The translations under genes and the position numbers were made by a program. From contig VYZI01000100.1 of NCBI GenBank assembly GCA_013397695.1, forward strand, positions 1,688,400 through 1,752,399: a DNA stretch of 64,000 nucleotides, given 5' to 3'. Under the pieces are notes generated by a model. The model made no database searches. It was given only the letters and a program-made list of their open reading frames with translations, and was not told the DNA's origin. The stretch comes from Centropus unirufus (Eukaryota > Chordata > Aves > Cuculiformes > Centropidae). The stretch's first letter is position 1; each line of letters begins with the position of its first letter. Shown piece by piece: positions 11,301 to 24,999 of the stretch.

Positions 11301-13285
11301 ACACAGCAATAAGCCGGCGTATATAAATGATAATGTAAGAGAGCTAATTTTAATTAATGAGATCCTTTGTACCCATGAATAGTGCCTCAGATGTAATTGC
11401 TGCAATTTATGAAAACTACAGGTTGAAAAAGTCACAAGAGGTTGATTTATTTATCCAAGGGCTTGCCTATAAAAGGAGATTTACTACAAGATTTTGCTTT
11501 ACTGTTTTGTACTAACTGGCCTGTCCAAACTATTATAACTGCTGCATTTACTAAGATTCAGATAATAAGAGGACGCGAAGAAAAGGGAGGGAGAAGGAGG
11601 ATGTTCTTTCACGTATGAACACAGTTATATGACCTGGTAACCTGTTCTCCTCTGTGTTACTGCCTGCCTAAAGCATTTCCGAGATTGGTACCATAATAAC
11701 AGAAGTTATCGAGAACCAATTGCTATTTGCATCTAGTGTTCAAAGGCCCCAGATCCTTATTGTCTTCCTTGCCATTGCTCAAAGTAGATGTTGTGGTCCT
11801 CTGACTCTCAACAGATCAGCATGAGTACCACATACTGCCATATGGCAGCGCTGGCAGTAGGTAACATGCCAATTTTATCTAATATGCTGTTACCAAAACA
11901 ACAGCAGCTTTCAGGCCAGCTCCTAGGACATCACCAAGAATTCCCAGTTGGATTATTTGTGAGACCAGCCATAGTAACTACTACTACATCTCTTTGCTTA
12001 TATTTCCAGGTCTGTTTGAGTGACTGAGACATATGTGGAGTGAGTAATGCCTCCAAGAGCCATAGTTTTCTGGAATAGCTTCTCCCAACAAAGTCCTTTC
12101 TGGGTTCATGAAACAAGCATCAGCTGGGACTGGAAAATGCTACTGCAGAGATATTATGCTCAGGGACAGCTGTAGAACCCTAGCCTGAAGTAAATATTTC
12201 CTTTGGTGTCAAAGAAAGCCTATAGCTTAGTCTTGAGCTGTAGCAACAGGGCCTCAGCAACAATAAATGGATGAACTGTGAGAAATACACAGCCACTGCT
12301 AGCCAATGCTAGTCCAGTTTACCAGCTGCAGATATCAACTCTTGGACTGTTAGAGTAGAGATGCAAACTGCCCCTCTAGCACTTACTGCTGTATGTCTTG
12401 CAAGTCTTGCTGTTTCTTGGAGGGCAATGAATGTAGTTATGCTTCTGTTTCCCATCTTTCTTTGCAGAAAGATTTTGAGTTTATTAGAGGAAAAAAAGGT
12501 ACTTTTAATCTGTACTGCATGATCACCACCTGCACACAGCTGATCTACAAAAACCACATCAATTTATCCAGCTTGTGTTACAGCTGGTTTCTGCTAAGAA
12601 TCTACAAGAGTAAGGGACGTACCTCATAATTAGAGACAGCATAAAACCCCATGTCAGTGCAGCCTGTAGGATACCCCATTAAGGTAAATTCCTGTGGGCT
12701 GATCTGTGCATATCCTCTCAGGAAAGAATATTACTCATTCTGGAGATTTGCCTTGTATAGCAAGGCATACATGTTTAGCTTCTGCTGCTTGTTGTAGCTT
12801 CATTCTGTGGCAGAACTGATACGGGTTTCACAACATAATAAGCCAGAGGGCTTTCTTAGTTCTGTGGAACTGATTTTGTATATTCGGCACAGCTGTTTTA
12901 AGGTTAAACAGAGTAGAGAATATCAGTTTCTGGTGGAAGATACCTCAACAATTTTCCAGCTTACGGTTTTTATGTAGAAAGGCAGATGTGATTTTCACTA
13001 TGGTAGCAAACATCAGTGTCAACACATGACCTTGCCTTGAGGAACGTTAGAGACTCTGTTTTCATTCTGTAGTTCTTGACACATGCGTATCTGGAAACTT
13101 AGGAAAGCACACAATACATGATACTTCTATCAACAGTCAGTGTTACAGTTCAGTGAAGCTTTAGCCTCTGTTTGGTTTCACAGTTCCCGACAGATCTACA
13201 GGGCATGCGTACTGCCTGATGACAAGAAACATCATCCTCAGGCTGTGATGCTAACACTGCCAAAGCAACAGCACAAGTATCATGT
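8328..13285. other. Unique noncoding DNA
   Basis: AT-rich sequence without recognisable repeats. Several open frames of 60-120 codons exist; the longest (10661-11017, plus, 118 codons, ATG start) shows no domain, signal peptide or family resemblance that I can identify, and both strands carry competing frames. A-rich runs occur near 9540-9600 and 9900-9910. Confidence 0.55.
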
Positions 13286-13328
13286 ATTCTACTTCTACTG
13301 AGTAGAAGTTAAAAGAATTCTAGAATTC
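13286..13328. repeat. Stacked perfect palindromes
   Basis: ACTTCTAC (13291-13298) and GTAGAAGT (13302-13309) pair perfectly around a 3-base TGA loop. The outer ATTCT (13286-13290) and AGAAT (13314-13318) can extend the stem across a 4-base bulge. The outer right arm overlaps a second perfect 14-base palindrome, GAATTCTAGAATTC at 13315-13328. The pairing is directly visible; any function is unknown. Confidence 0.85.
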
Positions 13329-13428
13329 AGCAACAGTATTTTTTAAAAGTAGGTGTGCTGCGCAAACAGAAAAATCTTGAATTGAACAGAGAGCTCAACT
13401 TTGACTGTTAAAAATTTAGACACAACAC

Positions 13429-13467
13429 TCCCACACACACACTCCCCGCCCCCCCCCAAAAAAAGGG
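13429..13467. repeat. (CA)n, C-run and A-run low-complexity tract
   Basis: A short CA repeat is followed by CCCCG, a nine-C run at 13449-13457, then seven A and GGG. It is typical low-complexity DNA with no further meaning visible. Confidence 0.9.
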
Positions 13468-14929
13468 CAGCCAACTGTCATTTCTGGCCATAGGGGTTTC
13501 CTTTCTATGTCCAGTCAGGCCAAAAAGCTAAGGAGAGAATAAGATACCTATGGTTTTGATTTGTCAGGCTGTGAAACTTTTACAGGAAGTTGGAAGGGAA
13601 TAGCTTCAGTTTAAAGTGCTCCAGAGAGGGCTTCCCTATTTGGCAAAGTGAAAGTTATGTCTATATTTTGGAAACATTTTATACCTAAATTTTTAGATCT
13701 TTTGCAGGCGTGTTAACTCAAGTTTTCAATTAATGTGAAGCTTATTGGGAGTTGATGGTATTAATAGCTTTGTGCAATGTATTTCCTATCTATTACTTCA
13801 ATTGCTTTTGAAAAAATACATTTGCAGTGATAAGAATCACCATTTAGAGATTTATCCTGATAAAAAAAGCCTTACTGATAACAAACTTGCAACAACAATT
13901 GAAGTTAATTTTCAGTTTGATTAAAATGCACTATGTATATGATAACTATGGGATCTTATGGTTACACTGTGATTCTCAAGCAATACAGATGTGATAAGCA
14001 CTCCTTTTTAACTAATACAGTTAGCATATGCACCAATGTCAGGTTGGAAGGGGGACTTACATTCAAATAAATTAAGTAACAAGCAACTGCTTCAGGATCC
14101 CCAATATCAACAGGGGCGGATGATGCTCAACTGGAGGAAATTAGAGAATACAGGGTGAAAAAAGCAATGTGCTATTGTTGTCAACCTATTTCTTCAGTGC
14201 TTCCAGACATGTTCCTCATCATCTTAATGTGTTGAGAGAGGTATTAATTTGAGAGGAAAAAGGAACAAGAGTTCAAAAACTACTATGAGACTTTTATGAG
14301 GTTTACATCCACCTTTTTTAAGAGAAACTATGTATCAGGTATGAGACAAGTTATGCAGACAACAACTTTTAGGGTTAATGTAATGATTGATTACAACTTT
14401 CCTTGAAAGCAAGCTGGTTTTTCAGGGACATATCCATCACAGCAACACTTTAGCTAGGTCTCCTTTACATCAAAAAAACTCATGGCTCTCAGGTATTGTA
14501 TTGTATAACAGCTGATATTGTCACTCTCATGACCACAGCATTATCATATTCAAGACATCATTATTTAGGGGTGACATCCTGTTGCAAAATTCCTTCTGAT
14601 TCATCTCTGGAGAGAGAATGGATGATACATTGCATGAAAACCCGTTTCCATCTTTTTACCTCTATTGCATGTGTTTGAAGCCAAAAGTGCACAGTATTGC
14701 AGGTATGACCCTACTTGACCAATATCTTGTCCTTGTCCACAAGCTTTCCGTACTACTAAATCTAGGGCTTTACATCTCTAGAAAAGAGGAGATGCAGAAC
14801 ATAAGAACAATTTCAGCTGGAAGCTGAACAAAGAGAGCCTAGTACAATTAGCCCACACAGAATTTAGATTGGCTGATTCTATGAAAGAAAATAAAAATGT
14901 TTCTATAAATATATAAAAAACAAAAGGAG
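13468..14929. other. Unique noncoding DNA
   Basis: AT-rich. No repeat, RNA gene or convincing open frame is seen up to the CR1 that begins near 14930. Confidence 0.6.
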
Positions 14930-16421
14930 AGCCAAAGACCACTTAGACATTCACAAGTCTATGGGGCTGGATGGGATCCACCCATGGTTATTGAGGATGC
15001 TGGTGGAGGGGCTTGCCAAACCCCTTTCTATCACCAACCAGTAGTCCTGGATGACCAGGGAAGTTCCACTGGAGGCTGGCAAATATTATGCCCATTTACA
15101 AGAAGGCCCAGAGGGAGGATCCAGGGAACTGCAGTCTAACCTTGGTGCCAGGGAAAGTCATGAAGCAGGTCATCTTGAATGTTGTCACACAACATAAGCA
15201 AGACAACCAGGAGGTCAGGCCCAGTCAACATGGACTCTAGAAAGGCAGGTACTGCCAGACTAACCTGATCTCCTTTCATGACAAGGTGATCCGCTTAATG
15301 GATCAAGGAAAGGTTGTGGACATAGAGTACCTGGAGGTCTGTAAAATATTTGACACTGTTTCCAATAGTATTCTGCCTGAGAGACTGTCTATCACTGGAC
15401 AGGCATACCCTCCACTGGGCAAAAAACTGTCTGGATGGTCAGACCCAAAGAGAGGTGGTAAATGGAGTTAAATCCCATTGGAAGCCAGTCACAAGTGATG
15501 CTCCCCAGGGCTCAGTGCTGGATCCAGTACTGTTCAGTAGCTTTATCAATTACCTGGATGAAGGGATTTAATATACCCTTGGCAAGTTCACTGATGACAC
15601 TAAGTTGGGAGGAAATATCAATCTGCTTGAGGGTAGAGAGGCTCTTCAAAGGGATCTGAACAGGCTGGATTAATAGGCAGAGGCCAATGGGAAGAGATTC
15701 AACCAGGGTAAGTGCAGAGTCCTACTCTTGGGAGACAACAGCCCTGTGCAGCACTATAGGTTTGGGGAAGAGTAGCTAGAAAGTGGCCTGGTGGAGAAGA
15801 ATCTAGGGGTGTTGGTTGACAGTCGACTGAACATGAGCCAGCAGCATGCCCAGATGGCCAATAGCATCTTGGTCTGTATCAGAAATAGTGTGGAAATTAT
15901 TCTGCCCCTGTACTTGGTACTGGTGAGGCCACTCCTCAAATATTGTGCTGAGATTTGGGCCCCTCGCTAAAGAGGGATTAAGAGGTTCTACAGCATATCC
16001 AGAAAAGAGAGACGCAGCTGGTGAAGGGGCTGGAGGACAAGTCTTACAAGGAGTGGCTGAGAGAACTGGGGATGTTTAGTCTAGAAAAGGAGGCTGAGGG
16101 GAGACCTTATCACTGCCTACAACTGTCTGAAAGGAGGTTGTAGAGAGGCGGGTGCTGTTTGCTCAGGTGATAGGTTATAGGACTAGGTGGAGTGGCCTTA
16201 AGCTGCACCAGGGGAGGTTCAGATTGGACATTAGGAAAAAATTCTTCACTGAAAGGATTATCATGCAAAGGCACAGGCTGCCAACAAAGTGATTCACCAT
16301 CACTGCAGGTATTTAAAAGATGGGTAGATGTAGTGCTTAGAGGCATCCTATGGTAGTGGACAGATACGGTTGGACTTGATCTCAAAGGTCTTTACCAGCC
16401 TAGTGATCCTATGATTTTATA
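14930..16421 (+). mobile_element. CR1 LINE, about 1.5 kb, ORF2 RT to 3' end
   Basis: This is a 5'-truncated CR1 on the plus strand. The 5' edge lies at the start of the reverse transcriptase domain, where translation gives SMGLDGIHPWLLRMLVEGLA, the conserved GxDGIHP region of CR1. It runs through the whole RT, the C-terminal part of ORF2 and the short 3' untranslated region, ending at GTGATCCTATGATTTT, the usual CR1 tail. The reading frame is broken by frameshifts and stops, so the copy is dead. The antisense frame at 16110-16385 is an artefact. The 3' end is intact, so truncation came from incomplete reverse transcription. Confidence 0.96.
14946..16150 (+). pseudogene. CR1 ORF2 reverse transcriptase remnant
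   Basis: ORF2 of CR1 encodes the endonuclease/reverse transcriptase that copies the element; here only the RT and C-terminal region remain. Recognisable blocks in order are the GLDGIHP region (about 14960-14985), VCKIFDTVSNSILPERLS (about 15340-15395), then a shift to another frame for NCLDGQTQREVVNGVKSHW, the palm motif APQGSVLDPVLF (from about 15500) and the catalytic FTDDTKLGG at 15587-15613. A stop at 15569-15571 separates the last two in frame, and another follows RDLNRLD. Further on, LVEKNLGVLVDSRLNMSQQ (about 15790-15845) and VLVRPLLKYCAEIWAP (about 15916-15963) mark the C-terminal region. The catalytic box reads FTDD where CR1 normally has FADD; both aspartates are kept. It is nonfunctional because of multiple stops and shifts. 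Confidence 0.92.
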
Positions 16422-19400
16422 AAGCATGACATAAAACCAGAAATAACAAGCTTACCTGGTATGCCAAGTCTTGGAGCACAAGCAAAGTCTGGCTGTGTAC
16501 TGTGCTTTAAACTGAGACACTATACCAAGATTTCAGAGCAATAGAAGATCTACAGGTAAATAGTGTAGTCAGAATATTCTGGATAAATGCAGAGATAAAG
16601 CTGCATGGATGAAGGAGTACATACTCATGTAATTAAAGATTACAATATGGTACATAAGGAAAAAGGAACCAAATCACAGTTCCACTGGCATCTGTAATTC
16701 TAGCACTTCTATGATATACATACAAGTTAAATTAATCACTGGGATTACTGTAAATACAGCAACATAGCAAAATTTTGTAATAAGAAAAGCTAATTTTTCA
16801 GTGGAAAAGCCTCGCATCATAAAAGATTGTCAGTAAAATGCCCCACAGATATGCAACTTGAGGAAACAAGTGTGGTTTACCATCTCCAAGGAATTACACG
16901 GAGCACTTTTATCTTTAAATTCTTCTTCGTGAGAGTAAGCACAATGCTGCAACAAGTGCTTCTTGAGCTCAGAGGAGTGTTAGCAAAGCTCATGGTACTG
17001 AAAGCCACGATGCTTATGCTTTCTCTGTACTGAAAACGTTGTCAAGGCTCGTGCACTCGGCTGTATTTAGTGAAACACCACCACTGTTTTTTTCCAACAG
17101 TTCTCACATTGGCATCTAGCAATTAAACTTCATATCATCAACTTAGGTGTAATATACTATATTCCAGTATGATTCCTTCACCCAGGTCCTTGGCAAATTA
17201 ACTGCAAAAGTCATCCTTTATTCCTTTGCATTTTTACAGTCAACACTTAGCCAGGACTAGCACATAATGCTAATAATCTTTGTGTATTGAACTGCCACAT
17301 ACCTCCAAATACTTCCATAAAAGGCTCATTTCTGAAAGACAGTCCACTAGACAATAATGAAGAAACCATTTCTAACAGAAATGAGGTATTGTGGCTTTAT
17401 GATAATTTTTTTTATTGGACAGTACTTGTGCAATAAACAAAACCCATTTCAATGCTTTAATCATTTAACATGAGAAAACTATAGTTTCATGTAATGTGCA
17501 TTGCAGACGTTTGTTTATTAAGGAGTCTGAAGAATAATATATTCAATAGAAGTAGTTTTTAAGAAGAATTTTCCTGGCCTGATGCTAAGAATAATACAGT
17601 ATACTCCAAATCTAAAAGTAAGAAAGAAGAAATACATTCCTCTATATGTCTATTAAGCAGTAAAACAAATCAAAACCAAAAAAAAACACAAAAAAAACCT
17701 GCCAAACCAAGATGTCATGCAAATCTTGGCCAAAGTAAAGCCACCTAACACTTAAACCTCATACATGGGCTAAAGCCTCAAAATAAAAATCTTTGCTTCA
17801 GCCAGATGAAGTGCAATGTACCCTGAGTAAGTGTCAGAACTGGGCAATTTTAGCGTTTGCAAGAGGATATTGCAGAAGCGCAGCACTTCTCCTTGGCCCC
17901 CACCAGCCACTCCCATTTATTAATAATCATAAAGATATATAATAATCTTTTATTTTTAGAAGTAAGCAACAGATGAAGATATAAAAAACAGCATCTTCTC
18001 TTGGCCTTTTTAGGTCCAGTCTATAAAGAATGATCCTTGTCAGATGTTCTGCCTCTTTTCTAGTGCAAATCTCTGTGTATGTAATAATGCCACCAGAAAC
18101 AAAAAAAGTAGTATGAGAAGATGACAAGGTTTTGGTCATGAAGTGCTTTGCCATCAAGAGAAAGTTGTATTGCATTTTTCGCTTCAACCTATTATATTTT
18201 TAATGGCTTTCAAAATAAAAGAAAGAGGACATTGCCAACCGTAAAACAATACAGAGATCTGTTTCAAGAGGATGACAAAGATCTTCCTTAAATTCTGAGG
18301 CTTAGTATGAGGTGTGAAGCAATTTCTTTCTCTGCTTTTTCGCAGTCCATCAGAGGAAGCAGAAGTAGCCAGAGGGGGCCTAGAGCTGAGAATCCTGTTT
18401 GCAATAGCTGTTACTTAGATAAAAAACAATTCCTACAATCAATACTCCTGTTCTTACAAAATTATCAAGAAATTTTTATCAAGTCTTAAGTGACTCCAGT
18501 TTCCCAATTAATCTGAAAGTTATAACCTAATGTAGCAAACTAGTAGGAAACACTCACTTAGGAACAACATTGTAACAGGTAAGGATAGGGATTCACCTAC
18601 ATTATATGTTAACCCAGTGACTGCATAATAATGTTATACTCAATAAACAATCTGTATTGTATCACCAGCTACCTTTTTTTTTTTTTTTGTAAAAAAGCAA
18701 ATGAAAAACATTGAAGTCAGTGACTGAAAGAAGCAGTATTTTTGAAGATGAAATAAATAGGAAAGAAAAGGTGTTATTTACTGGAAAACAGAAGGTTAGG
18801 AGCCAAGAGGCTCCATCATACTTTTACCTTAAGGACCAGAATTAGAGTTATCCTTTAGGTCTTAGGTGAAATGAATTTGATAGATTATTTCTGGTTACTA
18901 GCTGCCAGTGAACTACATCAAAACATGGCACATGCATACACAGCATACTACAACTAACTGTTCTCTGTTCGAGACAATTTCCTTCTGGAGCTAACAAAGA
19001 CAAATGAACTTCTATCCCCAGGGAGAAGTGTCCCTCAATGAGGCAAAACAATATGCACTCATAAACATGCAACGGTGCTGCTGCTCTTCTTGACTGTTAC
19101 AAATAGAAGCAGAAGTCTGTGTCTCCTGGTAGATAGAAATAGGCACCACATGAACAACGACATTATTATTATGGGGGATGGAGAGTAGTGGAGGGAACCC
19201 CCCTGAAAATGCCCTTTTTTAAACAGAATAAAGCTTAACGTTTTTCTCAGGCAGGGGGATTCTCTTTTATATGTTGCTGTGCCCTGATCCCTGACTGTCC
19301 TTCATTTAGAGGCAGCATTACTTGTGAAAGTCTGATGTAAAGCATTTTCTGCAAAGATAAATTATCTTACTTCACTTTTCTTTTTACAGTTCTCTCTGTT

Positions 19401-22400
19401 ATTTTCCAATTCCTTTCCTTTAAATTACTTTTGCTATTTTCCACTAATTTCCTAAATTAAACCAGGCTTTTAACCTTCCTACTTATGTTTGCCCTGTCAC
19501 TCACTAGATCACTCTAGAGTACTCTGCAGTTCCTTTTCCTAAAATTTACTTGATTAGGAACAATTCTGTTAGAAGTTTGCTGTTGAGTATATTTGTTCAT
19601 GTTTATTTTGAAACAGAAACCACTGTAAACACAGAGCCATGAGTTTTGGAGTATTTTTAAATATGTTAGTAAAATTACATCTCTTCACATTCAAAGCATA
19701 ATCCGTGATCAAGAAACACCAAAAGCTACACTAATCAGATTAAAAAAAAAAAAAAAAAAAGGTAAAAAAACAGGAACTCTCTAAAACAAAGTGCCATCTG
19801 CACAAGCATCTCTGAGGGTCCCTTAAGAAATCTCTAAGATCACCAAAATGTTTTGTGGTTATCATCAAAATGCTATACATTTCTATTTGTGAACACCCAT
19901 TGTGGATGAAACTAGAAAACCTCTATCAAGCATGAAACCCACTATTATCTAACAAAGTACAGCATGTGCTTCATGTGCATACTGGCACCTATATACAGAA
20001 AAAATGTTAGCAGTGGCTTAGTAAGTGGATTACTTGTGAAAGCGACCCTTACAGTTGCTTTCCATTCTCCAGCCGCTATAGCAAACAATTAACAGAATAT
20101 CATGTTTGCACCAGTGAGGACAAGGAACTTAATCAGATATGTCTTCAAGCCCTGGGAAAGTGTTACATAGTCTTAATTCCTTGCCAACTCATAGAAAAGT
20201 TAGAATAACTCTGGATGTCATCAGTGGCAAAGATTGCAGAAGCTTCAGTCCTGCTCTGTAATTTCCTTGCATAAGCTGCTCTGCAGCTTCCCTTCTTCCA
20301 TAAGATTTTTTCAAGTTATGTGCAGTCTTCGTTGGAGAAAAACACATCATTAAACAAGCCTACAAACATGGCTCTCACTATCAGTGTTTCAGAGCCTCCA
20401 ACTAGTTAGCTGCCATTTCTTTCCCCTTTCATTTCCTTTCCCAAATGTAACTGTTTCATAGCGAGTTACAGAGATTCCCAACATGATAACTTTGATTACA
20501 TAGGTTATGCAAATGAAACCCTCTCTTGGAGCGCAATTAATTTTAGTTCACCCACAGACTAAAGCAGGGAGCTACTTTCCTCCAGTGGCTCTATTCATCT
20601 CGGGTTCTGAACAAATCACTATGCAAACAGCCCTAGGACAGCATTTTACCCTTTACACCAATAGAAGAGGGCAGAAGACACCAGAGCCTGTATCAAACTG
20701 AAAGAGGTAATAAGCAGGCAACAACACTTCCTTAAAAACATAACCGTTGATATTTTGGCTTAACAAGTGATAGAGCACATTTAATACAAAAAAGAAACAC
20801 CATCAATTAGGATAACAGTACTTTTAAAAATAAGTTTCTATGTAGTAGTATGACTAAACCCCTTCCCGGTTAGGGAATTGAGTCTTCAGATTCATGCAAT
20901 GTCTCTTGCAAGCATCTTCTCATGTAATTAGATAAATATTGAAGTAAGTTTGAATCCTCACATTAAGAACCATGACATTACATATACTTTCTCATTTGTA
21001 CAGGACAGCAGCTCTCATCTCACAACTGATGATAACTTTTATCCTCTTTCTAGTTTGATGTAATCTTCAGTAATCTCACCTTTTCTGCTACACATGATGA
21101 CACCCTGACATTGCATTTTCATAATCTTTCATCAACTTAGACTTTAAGTGCAGAATTCAGGTGTTTGTGCCCAACATTTTCTTTGCCTTATTCCAAGTAC
21201 AATTCCTGCTGGGGTGAAAAGTTGGTTTTGACTTTCATCCCTATGCTGTAACTCAGAGCAGGTTCATTACTGAAGTTTCAAACCTGGCCTAATAATTTAA
21301 ACAGATGTTAGTGAATAACTTAATCAATGGCAGTATAAATTTCACTTCTAATTAATAATGAAAGCCAGAATTCTGAATGAGATGTGAGAATCACTCTCTG
21401 AGTTTGGCAGCCCACAGAGAAATGTACCAACAGATTTAGTCCCCTACTTATGTCAGGGATCAGGATTACTGATGCAGGCATTTCCTCAACATCCAGTGAT
21501 GCAATAAGTTATACCAACCCAGGTACATGGGTGGTGGTCACTGGTATACATGAATATACCTGACACTATCATCCGAAAAGATAGAAGTGATTGATTAAGA
21601 AAAAATATTTGGAACGGTGTTACATTATTGATGGTGTTTTATTCTCTAAATTCAGCTCCTCTGGAAGGCAGTTATAGGCTTAACAGCTTTGCACCTTTTC
21701 AAATCATCAGGCCATGTGTTGTGTGATCTGTCTTACACAGCATCCTGCCAGTCTTGTGGATATGCAGATAAGTGGTGCTTACTTCAGCCCAAGTCTGAAG
21801 AATCAACTCAACTGGGAAAAAAAGAAGAGCATTAAATGTTGTACACACTCACATAAGAATTATTGAGTGACTTCGTTCATAGCAGTTGGTTCCGGCACAC
21901 AGTGTATATGGGTGGGCTGGCAAATACATGTGATATACTCAAAATAGCTGACCTAGCAAGTGGGATTCACTCAATGACAGTGAGTGAAGGAACCAGTTGA
22001 GATGGACCAGTTTGAGAAGGAACCTTTGAAAAATTTCATTTGAGGATAACAGGACCATGCAACAGTCAGCCCTGCTGGCCAAGTCAGCAGAGAGAAAGGC
22101 TTGGCTAGCCAAGTCAGACCCTTACCCAGTGGTACCGGCTAAGGCTTTTGCCAAATCTTTCATCACATTGGACATAATTAATGCAGGAGAGTCTCTTTTC
22201 CCTGCAGCAGCCTGAAAGAAACTGATAGGAAAGGATAGATGTTGCCCTAATTTTATTTGTGGATTATTAGGTTCCATGCACTCATGAAATTAGGTAATTG
22301 CAAGAGTTCAAGAAAGAATATTTTATTAAAATATTTTTTCAGTTTCTGCAGGAACTTTGAAAGAGCACAAAATGTGTATTTTTGATAACCACTAATGTTA

Positions 22401-24819
22401 AAGCATGTACAATCATCACCAAGCAGTTTCTATAACAATACAAATATAGTGGGACTGGTATATACGCTTCAGTCAACAGGAGGTTAGAAATAGATGTCGT
22501 AATAAAACCACGCCTTTTGTAGGCATGTCTGCAGGAACTATAAAAATACACACCCTCTTATAAATTGCACTGAATCTGAGTATTCAAGTTTTAGCTTAGC
22601 CTCCTGGTTAGTAAAGTAAACATACTGTATAGGTAAGGGTATTCAGATATAGATAGATTTTTCAGTTGATTATTTAGAATGGGAGCCTACATTAAATGGT
22701 CTCAATTATATATAGAAGAAATCATCCTCTCTCAGTTGACTAAGGAGAAAGCTTATCTTCTTGGCACCTACAACTAGATGCTTGGTCTCGGTTTCATCTC
22801 ACCTCATCACAACTATCTAACAGTGTCATCGATCTCCCTTTGTAGGCAAATGGGGAGAGTTAGACACCTTGGGTGCCCTCATCCCTTACCTTGGGCCCGC
22901 TCGCCTCTTCAAAGACTAAAGAAATTTGGATAATTCACTCTATTTCTTAATTTAGACACTCAAATCTTGGACTCGAGATGTCAGATAGAATTAATCTCAT
23001 ATTTACAGTGAGTCGTGTGATGAATTCCTCACCTCATTTTAAACACAGCCTTGCTTTACAACTAATAAAAAATATTGTAAATCCATCCAGATCCCACTTG
23101 TTGCAAATAATGCAAACTATGTTTCTTTCAGGAAAACACTGTTAGAATTCACTACATTCCTGTGCACCCAACATCTACAGCTGGGCACACTTTCAGAATA
23201 CTCCTCCAGCAAGTTGCTAGTTTGCTGGAGCTGTTGATGGTGATACAGCCCCCCATTGACTCAGCTTCTGCCAAACAACCCAGATACTGCTTTGCAGTCA
23301 TAATAGAAGGATTTGGCCTCTCTCCTGTGTTCTCTCTAGGCATCCATATAACATACTTAGGATGGATGCTGAGGATTAGATATACATAATACCTCCAAAA
23401 GGACTGAACAGAAAGGAAGATTAATGGAAGTAACCACATCACACCAGTGCAGGCAGAAAATATTCACCCCGACAAACAAAACTAGGAACAGCAGTGTGTG
23501 TGTGATTTGTGGCTAAGCAGCAACTCAGCACAAGTGTCAGAACAACGATTTAGATGTTCTTGATATCTAATCTTATGCTATACTGAGGACATTACAGTGC
23601 AACTCTCAGCATCCAATTCTGTATTGGCTACAGCTGGACACAGTAACTCCTCTACAACATTGCTTCTGTTTTCCTTCTGACAAGCCTCATGTCCCTTCCT
23701 AAAACAAGATTGAGGAACTTTTACTTGTTTGGTTTTCTTTAAATCACAAGTCAGATACTACAGTCTGCCAAATCAAGAAATTCTCTTTAAGAAAAGCAAT
23801 AGATTTTGAGCTTCTAGAACATTTTGGATCATGTTTTCAGGCTTTCCTTCACTGTAATGAAGACCACAAATGTACATTAAAAATAGGGGGGAAAAAAATA
23901 GAGTAAGAGAAAGAAAATTAGAGTGAAATCGCTTGCCTCCAGCATCTGGCTCTTGAAGAGAAATATACGACTACCATTTTTTCATTACCTTCCACTCACT
24001 TGATCCTTACCACCCTGTATGAGATGGAAAGTCTCACTAGATGATTCACAAAGCTTTCTATCTGCCAAGCATATTTGGGGCCATATAACTTTACCCTTTG
24101 ATTATAAATTCTGTTGTTATGTAAGGATGTGGGCACACTTACCAGGTCATCATTTCTTTTGGGAGACAGTGGTTCTGAACTGCAAGCTGTAGTCAGCAAC
24201 AAACTCTGCCTGATATTCCGCTAGTTAAGAAATGCTTAAATAGGAATGATATCAAAGTGATAAATACAAGCCCTTTTTGCTTTGCTTTTTTTTCCATGGC
24301 CTCAGTCTACATTTCATGTCAAAAAGTACTGTGAAGTATTGTAGATGGAACTGATAATGAAAACTAAAGTTATGGCTGCTTAACATTCTCAATTATAACC
24401 TCTTATTTTCAATCATTTATAACTTTGCCAAAAACAATGCCTCAAGCTGGTTTAAAAGAGAGTTTCAGTAATTAAGTTAATCTGTTCCTCAGAGTATCAA
24501 GGAAAACTACTCTTTAAAATCATCTTTAGAGAAAAAAAATAAACTCCAATGAGTTCTTTGAAGCATCCATACATTCACCTACTCCAAAGTTGGCATCCCT
24601 AAGTCTGTGAAGGATTGTCCCAAAATAAAGGAAGTTCCTGTTTCATGATGTCATAAATCCTTTGGGGGGAAAAAAAAAAAAAAAAGCTACCACAAAACAT
24701 GCCCTAGGACCATGATCCAGGCATTCATTTTAGGTTAACTGATAGAAGTTGCACCAAACAGGGCCATCCAGCTGTCCCTAATCCCTCAGCAGCTGGAGCA
24801 ATCAGCAAATTGGAGGAGG
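16422..24819. other. Long repeat-poor unique stretch
   Basis: Over 8 kb of AT-rich DNA with no transposon I can recognise. Homopolymers are T(15) at 18674-18688, A(19) at 19742-19760, A(16) at 24670-24685, and an A-rich stretch near 17670-17698. A small hairpin at 21966-21988 pairs TTCACTCA with TGAGTGAA. Open frames are all under 90 codons and look random. Low repeat density over such a distance is common in introns of, or deserts around, developmental genes. Confidence 0.55.
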
Positions 24820-24999
24820 AAGGTATGGATTAAATAATGAAGTGCTTGAGGAGGAGAAGTTTTTTTAAAACAATGAAACTTTTGATTCTTCCTATTCCTT
24901 TTCCCCAGAGGCTCTTTGCATACTGGTATGCAAATCTGTGTAAATTTATGCAAATGCAAGACCCACTGTGTTCTGTTTGCTGGGTGCTTGCTGGCAAGC
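24820..24999. promoter_or_regulatory. Candidate noncoding element with paired octamers
   Basis: Two perfect ATGCAAAT octamers, the POU-domain (Oct) consensus, lie on the same strand at 24928-24935 and 24948-24955, 20 bp apart and so about two helical turns. The flanks are AT-rich with no repeat. This is compatible with an Oct-factor-bound element, but nothing in the sequence proves activity. Confidence 0.3.

Noticed and set aside
16110..16385. 91-codon minus-strand open frame
   Set aside because: It is antisense to the C-terminal and 3' part of the CR1 at 14930.
19742..19760. 19-base A tract considered as the tail of a processed pseudogene
   Set aside because: The upstream sequence has no recognisable coding remnant on the plus strand, and no target duplication is visible.
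21966..21988. Hairpin TTCACTCA/TGAGTGAA
   Set aside because: An 8-bp stem is common by chance in 64 kb, and nothing in its surroundings supports a function.
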